A DNA stretch of 64,000 nucleotides from Pieris napi. Lineage: Eukaryota > Arthropoda > Insecta > Lepidoptera > Pieridae. Below are positions 35,584 to 47,349 of the stretch, in pieces. The translations under genes and the position numbers were made by a program. The first letter of the stretch is position 1. Each line of letters begins with the position of its first letter. The notes beneath the pieces were generated by a model. That model saw only the letters and a program-made list of their open reading frames with translations. It was not told the origin of the DNA and did not search any database. The DNA lies in the NCBI RefSeq assembly GCF_905475465.1, contig NC_062241.1, positions 4,030,001 through 4,094,000 of the forward strand, written 5' to 3'.

Positions 35584-35790
35584 CTGGTAAGCCTCAGATT
35601 TCTGTGTCTGTTTTGTGATAATTTTCTTAAATAGAAGGTGATCCGTCTGTGTCTGACACACACCGTTAACTATTTAGGTGTAAGTGGATATTGGAGGGGT
35701 TAAATGCGCAAGAAACTTCATTAGTGCACAGCCGGAGTTTGAACCTACGACCTCGTCGCACGCTCACTAGGTTATCACTGCTCTTTACTT
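35584..35790 (-). repeat. SINE-A copy, diverged
   Basis: Minus-strand copy beginning 'taagcctcagatttctgtgt' with 'gcgcaagaaacttcattagt', 'gcacagccggagtttgaacc' and 'tacgacctcg' recognisable, ending near the head 'taggttatcactgctc'. Confidence 0.65.
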
Positions 35791-36565
35791 CACTGCACTT
35801 GTGACATGTAAACGACTTGTTAATAACGTTATTAACCCATATGCAAGCAAGTTAAAGTTTTTTTTTTGTTTAGGGAATCCTAGAAACATAATAAATGATA
35901 TAGAATTATACACTGGAATAGATATAATATTATAATATTGTTGTTGCGCGGTGTATCAGTTAACGAACAGTTAATTACGCTGATCGATCTCCGAGCATTA
36001 GGGATGGACGCATGTATCGATAAAATTGTTAATTTTCTATAAATTTTAACACTTCCCTATGAAAATCTTTTTTATCGTATGATATTCCTTGACTCCAATA
36101 GAGATTGCAACATTTTTTTAGTGTAATTTATAATTATTGAAGCTAGTACCTCATAACTGCGTTAAGCCAAACAAACTTAAGTTTATACACAAAAAAGCCC
36201 CGAAAATAGCAGCCTGGTAACTCCGTTGTCTGGGACTCACCCCGAGAATACTTTTAAAACTCCGGTATATGATGAGGAAACGCTAAAATCGATAAGAGTT
36301 AAGTATGAATGAAAATCGCAAAAGGGGAAAAAAATTGTTTTTGAGAAATTCCGTTGCGTGTGCTACGACAAAAGCAAACCAAAATTGTTAATTATATTGT
36401 TAAAATCTTATATAACTTTCCATGGAAAGTTAAATGTTCTAAAATAATTAATTATATCTGAAGCAGTTTTTTGATAAACATACGCAATCAGTACTCAAAT
36501 ATAAACAAAATTTCTCCTTTCTTCGAAATCAAAAATTTACATACGTTTTTAACAAACCTTGACGA

Positions 36566-36650
36566 TTTAAAAGTGTGACGGAATGTTTATTGCCAGTTCT
36601 TCTCGTTCTACACACTTAATTTGAGAACTGGCAGAACCCTTTTTTTTACT
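36566..36650 (+). mobile_element. LINE-J 3' fragment
   Basis: It contains 'gtttattgccagttcttctc', a TCTACACACTTAATTTG block and GAACTGGCAG, colinear with 5525-5580. The remaining tail is lost. Confidence 0.55.
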
Positions 36651-36699
36651 GTCTGAATGTTCATAAGTATATATAATTAAATGAATAAATGTTGATTAT

Positions 36700-39600
36700 G
36701 TGCCGGGTGTTAAATTAATGCAAGCGAAACCGCGGGTAATAGTTAATATTATATCATAAAGAACAAAAGATACATAATCTTACATTCATAACCGAACAAA
36801 GTTCCAATTGATTTAACATTAAAATGAACAAATAATATTTTTGTTGTTAACCGCCGTTTTTAATTAATTTATCCTACTCTTAAAAAGAAAAAGCACAATT
36901 AAGGTTATTTGATAACCTTGCTTATAAAAGATTCCTCGTTAATTAAGCGTATAAAATAAATTGATTTTATTACCGGCAACCTATAAAAACATCAATAAAA
37001 TGAATTTTAAATGAGACATTTAAGATTGCTAATACTTTTAACATTTTATATCCGACAAGTTGGGACTAATCTGGTTATTTAAAGGCCTTACAACTATTTA
37101 TTATCTTACAGATATCGTATATATACAAAATACAAAAACATATTGCATTTGTATTCATATGTGAATCTTGCAACAAAAAATTGGCCCTTAACTTAACGAT
37201 AGCTTCGTCATTTACTACACGAATACTATTCGATAACACGATAGCTTTTCTTTACTTCCAAATTCTCCCATAGAGAATCCAAGGTTTCCATATACAATTA
37301 TTTATAACAATTTGTAAATGAATCTAAATAAATCCTATATAAAATTTGAACGCTTTAGTCTTAGAACGCTTCAATATTGTAATAAAATGTAATGCATGGG
37401 TGTCCAAATTGCCGCTAAAGTGCAAGCTATAAACCTAAGTTGAATAAAGCATAAAAGAGACATTAATATAAGTCGGCCACACGCACAGCACTTGATGCTC
37501 GCTTGGATTCAATTAAAATCTATCATCTTTATACATCGAGAGTAGAGTATAGGGAAAACATTTGAATATAATTTTTAGACATTTTAAATGTATGTAGAGA
37601 TATATATTTCAAACAAAAGGGGAGGGAGGGATTATTATATTATCTTTTCTGGACTCTGGACTCTAACGCCTGATTACTTGTAATGCACTTTTTAAGATCT
37701 TGACAGGTTTTTTTCTTGTATATTGTAATGAGCTATCACAATTGGACAAGATTTTAAAAACCATTTCAAATAAATTTTTAGTGACTATAGAACCTACACA
37801 AATTGATACTATTGATTCTGTTAAGTAATGGGTATTAAAAATTTAAATTATACATTCATAATACAAGAACCCGCCAAAACGCCTTCAAGATGGCGTCGCA
37901 CCAGTTTCTATGACGAACGCACGCGTAAACAAAGGTCAATTTTTTATATTTTAATCGTCATTGTTCAATTACATATTACACATATGTTAATCTTAGATCA
38001 AAAACAGTCTCCGAACTCTCCAATCCATAAACTAAACTCCAAGAAATATTATTTTTTGACATGACATCGTCGATTCGACTTACTTTTGACAATTTGCATC
38101 ATGTGACTAACGTATCAATAATTTTAGTCATAGATTTGTTGGTAAAGTAATAATTATTTTAAAGCTATTTTGCTTTAAACGCTTTTTAAAGTCGTGTTTT
38201 ATACGAATCACGCTCAATAACACTTTGTTTTTACTAATAATTACTACCTACTTATAGAAGTAGGAAGGTTCATGTATCTACAGTTACATTATACAAACGT
38301 GTCTTATTTATTTTATAAGGGTTATTACGATATATATCAGGCCTTCTACAATGTAGATATCAGTACAGTTATATTTTTCCCTAAACATATTTTGACACAA
38401 AAGTGAGTGCTTTTGCTAAAACAACGTAAGGAGATTGCATTAGCTTTCATGAATAAGGAAAACATGAACATAGCAAACTGTCTATTTCAAATAGAATATC
38501 TTTTCATGCTATTATTGTATGACAATAAACAAATATTTACTTTTCTGTTTTATTAATATTATCGTGACATTGTCGCAAATAAATGTTTACGACAGAACTT
38601 CATAAGTAGGGAAGATATAGCTGAATTTAAAACCATATTGCACTTTGCTATATGTATAAGCTACAGGATTAAACAAGTAATCCTATCTACTTTTAGCTAC
38701 CAAACGACGTCTTTTAACCTGTCGACCGTAAGACATACAGACGGTGTTTCAGTTATGTACATAATCCACCTGTCATCCACGACCGCGGCATACATCACCG
38801 GCGGCGCGTCACCGCACTTCGCGTAATTGCCTCGCAAATTAATCCAACTAACATGTGACATTTGACTCGATCTGTAGCGCTAATGTGCCCAACGGTTTTA
38901 ATTAAATTGTTATTTATCCTACTGTTATTAGAAACGTCAAGTTTAACAGATTTTGGTGCTTCATAGATCTATACAATAGTTTTGTTGGTATTGTTCCTGA
39001 ATTCAAGTAATATTACTTGAGCCATTAAGAAGAATGTTCACCACAGACCTATAATCTTAAACTCTATACTTTATTATTTTTAAAAAATATTTTGTTATTA
39101 CATGTTTAAAGTTATGTTTGTGTTTGTTATATTGATGATTTAAAAATAATTAAATATATCATTTGTCCGTTAAATTTAATAATTAATTATATGTAAGGGT
39201 AGGCTTTTAGTAGGTTTGTTAGTCTGAGTTAAGATGTTTTCAGGTACAAAAAAAAGGAAAATAAACTGATACAGAATAATTATAATTTCTAGTTAATATT
39301 TCAACGATGACCCTTATGAAATATGTTTCTAAATAATGTATTGTATTTCCTGTTCTTTAATTAATTAATAATGGTAGTGGTAGTTTAAGTAATTAAGTAG
39401 TATTAAAAACATGAGTGATATTTCGATAGTATTACAGGAAAATAATATCAAAAATATTTAATTTACATCCGAAATTCCAATCACAAATATAACGTGTGGT
39501 CACCCACATACCTTCGCATTACACAATACAATCCACTTGCAAACACGAGGATAATTATTATTGATTGCGCATTAGCGACTGAGATGGAAGATAAGCGTGT

Positions 39601-39739
39601 GCGAGCGGGACAGTGGTTATGTGTAACATGTCAAAGCTGCGCTAATTGTCCACTAGTGTTGTGATTTCTATCGACAACAATGCCCAGATACAAATTAAGT
39701 TCACGCATTTTTTGTTTTATGTATTTATTAAATTATATA
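36700..39739. other. Intergenic or NK7 intronic DNA, no gene recognised
   Basis: AT-rich throughout. Frames at 37828-38064 and 38638-38826 have no domain. The segment 38700-38830 is locally GC-richer but unassigned. Confidence 0.45.
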
Positions 39740-39815
39740 GGACGGCAACGCATGCCTCTGGCATTGAGAGTGTGTGTGGGTGGGATCACTTAACATCAGG
39801 GTTAAGGTTCTGCCG
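39740..39815 (+). mobile_element. LINE-G 3'-tail scrap
   Basis: It carries 'gacggcaacgcatgcctctg', 'gcattgagagtgtgtgtggg' and 'atcacttaacatcaggg', the LINE-G block in sense orientation. Confidence 0.55.
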
Positions 39816-40509
39816 TTCTATGAAAAAAATGTTATACAGATCAAGCAAAATATATTAGTGTAACTGAAAGCGTTCGAGATCTGAGTTTATCGATGTATGC
39901 TTAAAGACCGCATATTTATCACAAAACAAGTTTTAATGACAGCTTTAGCTCAAATCCAATATATTAATACATAGGTATAATGCTACAATCGGTCACATTA
40001 TTAGACAATATCGTTTGATACAACGCACAGAGATCACGTTTATAAACAACAATAATTCCTTTCTGATGATACTTCGCTTACACTGCCCCTTAGGCGAAAT
40101 TATTGCTGCGCAAAATAAGCTCTTACATCCGCATATTAAGCTTTGTTATTCGATAAACTATTTTAACAAATAAAAGATGTTACCTCTCTTTACATATACG
40201 TCTGAATATTATTTTCCTACCCTTGTTTTGCTTTTACAAAAGGAAATATTATTGAAATCGTAAATGCAGTTTTCAGATTGTTTGACTTTATTTATGTATA
40301 CAAATATGTTTTGATGTATGGTTAATGGTAATGGTAAAAATATTTAATTTAATTTAAAATGGCGATAAAAGCTTAATAGTGAAAATATTTTTTTGAAATA
40401 AGTGTTGCAAAATTTAAAATGAATTGAATTATTGATAAATAACAATATATTTGGATAAATTTGCTCGTATCATTTAACTATGGAACTTTTAGGAAGTAGA
40501 TTCTAAAGT
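39816..40509. other. AT-rich DNA, no gene recognised
   Basis: Nothing identifiable. Confidence 0.4.
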
Positions 40510-40742
40510 GAATGCTAGAGTATAAGGTAGGAATTTATATCTCCCTATCGTAGGTTCAATCCCGGCTGTGAAGCAATGGATCTTCTGTATGTTTGGATTT
40601 AACACTCGCTATTACGATGAAAGAAAACATCATAAGTTAATCAGCATGGTTAACATGAGTCAGTCTGATCACCTACTTGCCTATTAGAAATGATCAGATA
40701 CAGATTTCTGTATCGAATCTGAGGCCTAGACCTAAAAGGTAT
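40510..40742 (+). repeat. SINE-A copy, diverged
   Basis: The head includes 'tcgtaggttcaatcccggct' (a near-consensus box B region) and 'gtgaagcaatggatcttctg'. It ends 'atctgaggcctagacctaaa'. Confidence 0.7.
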
Positions 40743-41744
40743 GTATATCACCTAGACGTTGTCTATTACAGTCTATTATAGTAAGACATGAAACAAATTA
40801 ACGTGCCAATAACAACCGCCAATTGTTAATTCTAAAAGTAACTTGGCAATGTTATTAGCAATTGGGTTACAATAAAGAACAGCTGCATCATAAGACCAGC
40901 GAGCAATCAATATCACTGCCTATTCGCACAGTACACGATCCTATTAGTGGAGGATACTTTAGTGATGGGATAATGTCGATAACCGATTAAAGGATTACAA
41001 ATTTCTTTAACTTCATTTCGTTGAATCGTAAAAATAGAGATTATTAATATTTTTCATAATAAAATATGTTAAAAACATAGCTTTATCGTCTAGTTCAGCT
41101 TAAGTGTATGCTATTAATGAGTAACTTACGAAAAATGCTAACAATTCAAAATCATATACGAAGTCTAAAAAGTTAATTTATTGTGTAAACACGACTGTGT
41201 ACGTGCTAGCAACTCTTTACTTTATTAACCGATTAACTAATAAATTATTACAATTGCTTATTTTAATTTTATTTAAATTTAAATTTAACATTTAAAATGT
41301 TTTCTTATGACTTAATTATCCGATGAAGTGTTTAATTACAACTGCAACAATTAATTACACTGATTGATATTATGATACTCATATGTAACTTTGTATGTAA
41401 TTTTTAATTGTAGTCTATACTACTATACGATAATTTTAATAATTTCAATAAATTATTAAAAATATCGACATTTAATGCGATAATTGGTACAACCCTACAC
41501 TTATCTCGCTCGACGGGTCGGCTAAGTCTCGTTAATCTAACAATTATTCAGAGAAGATCGTGGAGGCCAGTTAGGATCTAAATGTTTTGTTTTATAGCAA
41601 CTCAACTTATTATATCATTTCCAACACACAATACAGTATTACCAATATTCTTAAGAAAAATAGTAACAGTAATTAAAAATTGGTTAATAGAAAATAAAAA
41701 ATAAAAATATTTGTATTAAAAGTATGGTCCCTGTTGCAGTGTAC
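40743..41744. other. AT-rich DNA, no gene recognised
   Basis: No frame or named repeat. TAC immediately precedes the large palindrome. Confidence 0.4.
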
Positions 41745-44175
41745 TAGTCTAGTCGACAAGTTGAAAATGGAACAAAATAGAGATACTGCTCTTAAAATTA
41801 TGTGCGATAGCTCATTCGAACCGGAATGACGCCTAGAAAAATGTGCTAAAAGCGTGTATTAGCACATAAAAAATTGCAAAAGTTATAGACAATTAAAGAT
41901 GAAAAAAAAATGGCATTTAGTTTTTTGCCAATATTTAATAAACTATTAATATTTAAGAAATTTCAAATAAAGATTCTGAAAGAAGAGGAAATTTCCAATA
42001 AAAAACTCCGAACTCTCGGAACTCTATCTCCATTAATTATAACTTTAATTTAACGCTGAAAATAGGTCTGCGGGTGACATTTTTAGGATTCGCGCGTGGC
42101 GTCAAAAGCGACTACGGCACATTAATTAATTTATTTAAGGTATTGAATATTTTTTTTTAAATTTGAAAAAATTATGGTGTGTTCTGAACACTATAATTAA
42201 TTTATTCCCGTTGAAAATTTTACTTAAAGTTAATTTTTCAACAAGTTAAATAATTGTTAACAAACGAAATTTTCTCGAACGACCGTCTTAATTGTAAGTG
42301 AAAAAAAATGTTTAAATAATGGTCGTAAAAATATTTCGCTTCGTAGAGCCTTTCTTACATACATACTTAACAAGATCGTGCCATAAAAGTTAAAAAAATA
42401 TTTATACTTTGTTTATAACATTTTTTTTACTTAAACAAAAACTTAAAAATCCATGTAATGTTGTTAAAAAAAATATTTTTTTTCTAAATCATCATATAAT
42501 CGTTTTTTTATTAATACAAGATATTTATTGATTTGCAAAAAAAAAAATTCCCGCCATTTGTTGATAAAATTTTTTTTAACAAATTGAATAAATAAATATT
42601 TTTTAAAAAAAAATTAACACAACTTTATTACATTAAAAATTTTATGATTTTTAAAAAAAATTTTTTTCCTAAATAACAATTTTTAATTGTTTATAATCGT
42701 TTTTTTAATTTTCTATTGTTTAAATAATTAGTTAAAAAAATTTTTTTTTCTAAAAGTCGTAATTGACAGTCCTCTATAAAGTAACAGAAAAAAATTTTTT
42801 TTTAATCAACAATTCTATTGTTTATTAACTTACCAAGTTGTTATAAACAAATATTCAACTTTTTTTTATTTTTTTTCTAAAACTTCTAAAATTAACAAAA
42901 ACAACCATATATAACAAAGTATAGAAAAAAAAAATTTTAATTTTAAATAAAAGTAATATTCATGATAATCAAAAAATTTACAAAAATTTTTTTTCTATAC
43001 TTTGTTATATATGGTTGTTTTTGTTAATTTTAGAAGTTTTAGAAAAAAAATAAAAAAAAGTTGAATATTTGTTTATAACAACTTGGTAAGTTAATAAACA
43101 ATAGAATTGTTGATTAAAAAAAAAATTTTTTTTGTTACTTTATAGAGGACTGTCAATTATGACTTTAAGAAAAAAAAAATTTTCTAACTAATTATTTAAA
43201 CAATAGAAAATTAAAAAAAAACGATTATAAACAATTAAAAATTGTTATTAAGGAAAAATTTTTTTTTTAAAAATCATAAAATTTTTAATGTAATAAAGTT
43301 GTGTTAAAATTTTTTAAAAAAATATTTATTTATTCAATTTGTTAAAAAAAAAATTATCAACAAATGGCGGGAATTTTTTTTTTGCAAATCAATAAATATC
43401 TTGTATTAATAAAAAAACGATTATATGATGATTTAGAAAAAAAAAAATTTTTTTAACAACATTACATGGATTTTTAAGTTTTTGTTTAAGTAAAAAAAAT
43501 GTTATAAACAAAGTATAAATATTTTTTTAACTTTTATGGCACGATCTTGTTAAGTATGTATGTAAGAAAGGCTCTACGAAGCGAAATATTTTTACGACCA
43601 TTATTTAAACATTTTTTTTCACTTACAATTAAGACGGTCGTTCGAGAAAATTTCGTTTGTTAACAATTATTTAACTTGTTGAAAAATTAACTTTAAGTAA
43701 AATTTTCAACGGGAATAAATTAATTATAGTGTTCAGAACACACCATAATTTTTTCAAATTTAAAAAAAAATATTCAATACCTTAAATAAATTAATTAATG
43801 TGCCGTAGTCGCTTTTGACGCCACGCGCGAATCCTAAAAATGTCACCCGCAGACCTATTTTCAGCGTTAAATTAAAGTTATAAATAATGGAGATAGAGTT
43901 CCGAGAGTTCGGAGTTTTTTATTGGAAATTTCCTCTTCTTTCAGAATCTTTATTTGAAATTTCTTAAATATTAATAGTTTATTAAATATTGGCAAAAAAC
44001 TAAATGCCATTTTTTTTTCATCTTTAATTGTCTATAACTTTTGCAATTTTTTATGTGCTAATACACGCTTTTAGCACATTTTTCTAGGCGTCATTCCGGT
44101 TCGAATGAGCTATCGCACATAATTTTAAGAGCAGTATCTCTATTTTGTTCCATTTTCAACTTGTCGACTAGACTA
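41745..44175. repeat. 2.4-kb near-perfect palindrome (arms about 1.2 kb)
   Basis: The left arm (about 41745-42938) and right arm (about 42982-44175) are inverted copies around a spacer of roughly 43 bases. The outer ends read TAGTCTAGTCGACAAG and its complement. Arms differ at scattered points, for example 'attaattata' against 'attatttata', 'gtcgtaatt' against 'gtcataatt', and in A/T-run lengths. They are therefore not one sequence read twice. TAC flanks both ends, a possible 3-bp target duplication. Arms are rich in A8/T8 runs and carry no long frame. It may be a giant foldback-type DNA element. A transcript through it would form a long double-stranded RNA. Confidence 0.85.
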
Positions 44176-44439
44176 TACCTTTAATGCTGGCAGCATTTCC
44201 TCGCTTTGTTGAGATACTTATTCGGAAAGCACCAGCTCTGGGCTCACCAGTTTACTAGGCGCCAACTTAAACCTAACCCTTACTTGAACTTGATGGCTCT
44301 AGAAATCTACTCCAAGGGCCAAATCAAAGTTGGAGGAAAGACTCTTATATTTAGACATAGACATAGACATAGTATGTTTCTTTATGTACTCCTTAGTTTA
44401 AAACAAGGTACCTTACCGGTGTGTATTAGCTGAGATTAA
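44176..44439. other. Unassigned DNA with short ACATAG tandem
   Basis: A 75-codon forward frame (44206-44433) has no domain I recognise. A short 'agacat' tandem lies at about 44353-44371. Confidence 0.4.
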
Positions 44440-44676
44440 AAAATAAAATAAATCAGTGGCGCTACAAACTTTTTAAGTCAGGGCCTCAGATTTCTGTATG
44501 AGTTTCATGATCATTTGTTAATCTAAGGCAAGCCGGTTTCCTGACGATGTTTTCCTTCACCTTTCGAGCGAATGTTAAATGCACATAGAAAGAAAGTCCA
44601 TTGGTGCACAGCCGGGGATCGCATCTACGACCTCAGGGATGAGAGTCGCAAGCTGAAGCCTAGCCAACGCTGCTCA
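44440..44676 (-). repeat. SINE-A, near full length
   Basis: Minus-strand copy starting 'aaataaatcagtggcgctac' and ending 'gcctagccaacgctgctca', with a well-preserved head (CTACGACCTCAGGGATGAGA). It ends 39 bases before the TTAA of the piggyBac insertion. Confidence 0.8.
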
Positions 44677-44837
44677 AATTACGCTAGTAAGAAACCTTTA
44701 CGGTAAGAGTATTCATTAACCCTTTATAAGGCAGAAGAAACGACAGGACATGATAAAATAAAAGTTTGTGATATGGAAATGTTAGTATCAGAGTTTTAAT
44801 ATTTTACAAAAAAAAATTTGAAAAGTAAAAAAAAATT

Positions 44838-44859
44838 ATGGTGTCCATTATATGGACAG
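44838..44859 (+). promoter_or_regulatory. piggyBac subterminal repeat, left
   Basis: It reads ATGGTGTCCAT followed by TATATGGACAG. A close inverted copy lies at 46850-46871 and a further variant at 47185-47210. The motif is itself partly palindromic (GTCCA...TGGAC). Position about 118 bases inside the TIR fits a transposase-binding subterminal repeat. Confidence 0.6.
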
Positions 44860-44931
44860 CACCTTCCTAGGTTTGATGAAAATCAGCAAAACATGGTACT
44901 GCACACAGAGCAACTCTGCATCTGACACACT

Positions 44932-47078
44932 CTATTTTAGATTTTTTGCTGTTGCCTTTGCTGCTGCAGTAGCGGCATCTTCTATACTTTGGCAGTTCAC
45001 CAGGGTACCAACATCTGCTAGCCTCAAAGTTTCAGGTACACCATAAACAGTCTTTTGCCTGCTGTCAGGGGTTGGTCTTTTTGTGACAAAAGTAGGTAGG
45101 CTGTTGATCGTCCTCTTCCTGCTTGTGTAATTGTCTACCAAGTTTCTCCCTAGCATAGTTCGGAACTGTAAATTAGTAACAGGATAACGAACTCTTGAAT
45201 TCTGCGTATAGAGAATGTATGCGTTGGTAATAGCAGCATCTATGAAAAAGTAGAAAATGCGCATCCACCATCTACGGCTTCGTCTTGCAACAGGATAGGT
45301 TCCCCGTTTCTGATCAAATCTATCTACGCCGCCCATTCGCTTTGTGTATTCCAAAATGCCCATTGGGCATACCACTGCTTCTTTACTGCCATCCTTTTGA
45401 GTCCTATTGCAAGTAGCTTTGTCTTTGGGGAAAAATGCTGTGCTCAATACATAGACTGGCTTAGTGTCCATCCACACAAACGCTCCAACATTACCATTTA
45501 CTCTCCACTTGAACTGTCCTTTCTTAAGTTTCAGGATAGGTTTCCTAGGCTGCCCTTTTTTGGCTTTTTGTGGTTTTATTCTCTGCGGTAAATTTGTTCT
45601 ATTCGGTCGCACTGTTGCTGTTGCATATATTTTTTGTTGATATAAATCTTGTAGGAGTTCAGTTGATGCAAAAAAATTATCAAAAGCAACATGCACATTT
45701 TCTAAGTTTTCATCAATCAATTCTTTACAAAGATTTTTCACCACTGCTGCACCTAATCCAGTTTCAGATTCATTTTCTTTCTTGCCTGTATATATCTCAA
45801 ACTCAAATAAATATCCGGTCTGACTATCGCAACGAGCCCATACTTTGAACCCTCTCTTCACTGGTTTTTTTGGCATGTACTGTTTGAGTGTGCTACGCCC
45901 CTTAAACTTAATCATACATTCATCAATACTTTGTGATGCTGTATTATTGGCACTATTTTTAAATGCTGTATTCATGAGGCTTATCATGGGTCTTATTTTG
46001 TAGAGCTTATCAAAGCCTGCTTCTCCTCGTTTAGGCATGTTTGTGTTATTATTAAGATGAAGGTTTTTCAATATTTTTTTAAATCTTTTGCATGTCATGA
46101 TGTTTGCAATTTCATCCACTCTAAATAAGGGGTCTGAAGACCAATATAAATCAACATTGGGAAGTGGATGAACCCCCATTAGAACTAACATTCCCAAAAA
46201 AGCTTTCATATCAGCTATGGTAACATCCTCCCAGTCTTTTTGCCTGTTTTGAGATGCATACAAATTTGTTTGCTCAAGAATATGATTTATTACCTCTTGT
46301 GAAAAAAAGGAGCTAAAATATGCTAAAGGACTTGACCTAATTGGGTAAACTTGTGATGGTCTGAGTGGTCTGCCATCAAAACTTTCTATTGGAGGAGTAT
46401 GAGGATAAAATACTTTTTTCCAATTCTCATCATTTTCATCTTCTGTGTCTGACATATCATCGTGGAAACCTCGCCGTCTGTTTCGCAGGGCATGTAGTGA
46501 TATATTGCACTCTGGATCTGAATCCAATTCACTTTCTTCTTCAGGCGCAATAGGGCCCATAGGGCTAGGCAAATTCTGATTAATGACGTGGTCCAGATCA
46601 GGTACATTAGCTGCACAGTTTGCAGGGTTGTCTTCGAGAACATCTATTAGCTCTTGCTGAGTTGGCTCCACAAAAACTGCTTCATTTTCGTTCTCGTCAC
46701 TCTCACATCCGTCTTCCGAATTTTCGCCATCCGATAAACCAAAATATTCATCTATGTAGCCTTCTAATTTATCCAAAGGTATCACCTACAACAAAAATAT
46801 CATTGAAATCATCTCTCCGAAAATAAATTATTTTTTCTCCAGAAGGGCTCTGTCCAATATATGGACACCATGATTTGACTAGATTTTTCCACAAAATCGA
46901 ATTGTGAATCACAAAATAAATACATAAATATGGAGTTAAAGATATTTAAGACAAAATCTTATTTAAAATTTACCTTTTGATTGGCCATTTCCGAAGATTT
47001 TTTTAGATTCACATCAGCAACAGAAAAACACCCACCTGATTCTGACACATGACATTCACCTGACAGAAATGACGCCAT
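44932..47078 (-). CDS. piggyBac transposase, two exons (47078-46974 and 46785-44932)
   Basis: This DDE/D transposase excises and inserts the surrounding element at TTAA. The large exon gives 617 codons. Numbered from that exon, catalytic Asp residues are D288 (SIDECMIKFKGRS), D369 (HVAFDNFFAS), D488 and D491 (MGGVDRFDQ), matching the piggyBac DDD set. The N-terminal 120 residues are acidic and low in structure, as in the family. No true ATG opens this exon; it begins after TTTTTGTTGTAG. Upstream, AAGATGGCG at 47075-47080 starts a 35-codon exon (MASFLSGECHV...EMANQK) ending AAG|GTAAAT, phase 0. Splicing the 188-nt intron gives 652 residues with no stop. The C-terminus (ATAAAKATAKNLK) has no cysteine-rich zinc domain, unlike the moth piggyBac prototype. 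It is probably an active-type family member rather than a domesticated host gene, because the transposon ends remain. Confidence 0.9.
46850..46871 (-). promoter_or_regulatory. piggyBac subterminal repeat, right-inner
   Basis: On the minus strand it reads ATGGTGTCCATATATTGGAC followed by AG, 18 of 22 matching the left copy. It lies within the transposase intron, about 350 bases from the right TIR, so the two ends are asymmetric. Confidence 0.55.
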
Positions 47079-47184
47079 CTTACTTTTTTTTCTTCTAATT
47101 TTCGTTCAGTATTAAATCCTCAGACGACAGACACTAAAATTCGTTTCATTTGTTGCATATTTTCAAAAATTTGGAACGGAACGT

Positions 47185-47210
47185 ATGGTGTCAAATATAT
47201 GGCCAGAGCC
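47185..47210 (+). promoter_or_regulatory. piggyBac subterminal repeat, right-outer
   Basis: ATGGTGTCAAATATATGGCC followed by AGAGCC abuts the right TIR and is inverted relative to the 46850-46871 copy, with about 22 of 26 matches including the shared AGAGCC. Confidence 0.5.
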
Positions 47211-47287
47211 GTATAAAGGGATAATTAAAAATACCACGCGTGTTTCTTTATTTAATAAAAATCTGTCGTCAAATATAATATAAAAGA

Positions 47288-47349
47288 ATTTCCCAGATTG
47301 CATTCCATAGGCTTATATGAGATATGCAATCTGGGAAATACACTGGAAT
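47288..47349. repeat. Inverted repeat with perfect 16-bp arms
   Basis: ATTTCCCAGATTGCAT at 47288-47303 is exactly inverted at 47334-47349, with a 30-base spacer. It is not linked to a named element and could be a small hairpin RNA template or MITE relic. Confidence 0.7.

Larger units (their letters stand above)
44720..47220 (-). mobile_element. Complete piggyBac element, 2501 bp
   Basis: The terminal inverted repeats are CCCTTTATAAGGC at left (44720-44732) and, as complement at right, CCCTTTATACGGC (47208-47220), 12 of 13 matching. The left flank is TTAA (44716-44719), the obligatory piggyBac target. The right flank is ATAA (47221-47224), one change from TTAA. It encodes one transposase on the minus strand. 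An intact coding region and intact ends suggest a fairly recent insertion. Confidence 0.9.

Noticed and set aside
41745..44175. Palindrome as a mirrored-read assembly artefact
   Set aside because: The arms carry several base differences and different A/T-run lengths, and both flanks are distinct. It is still worth confirming with spanning reads.
44932..46785. piggyBac frame as a domesticated host gene
   Set aside because: It sits between matching TIRs at a TTAA-type target with subterminal repeats, so it is a transposon-encoded transposase.
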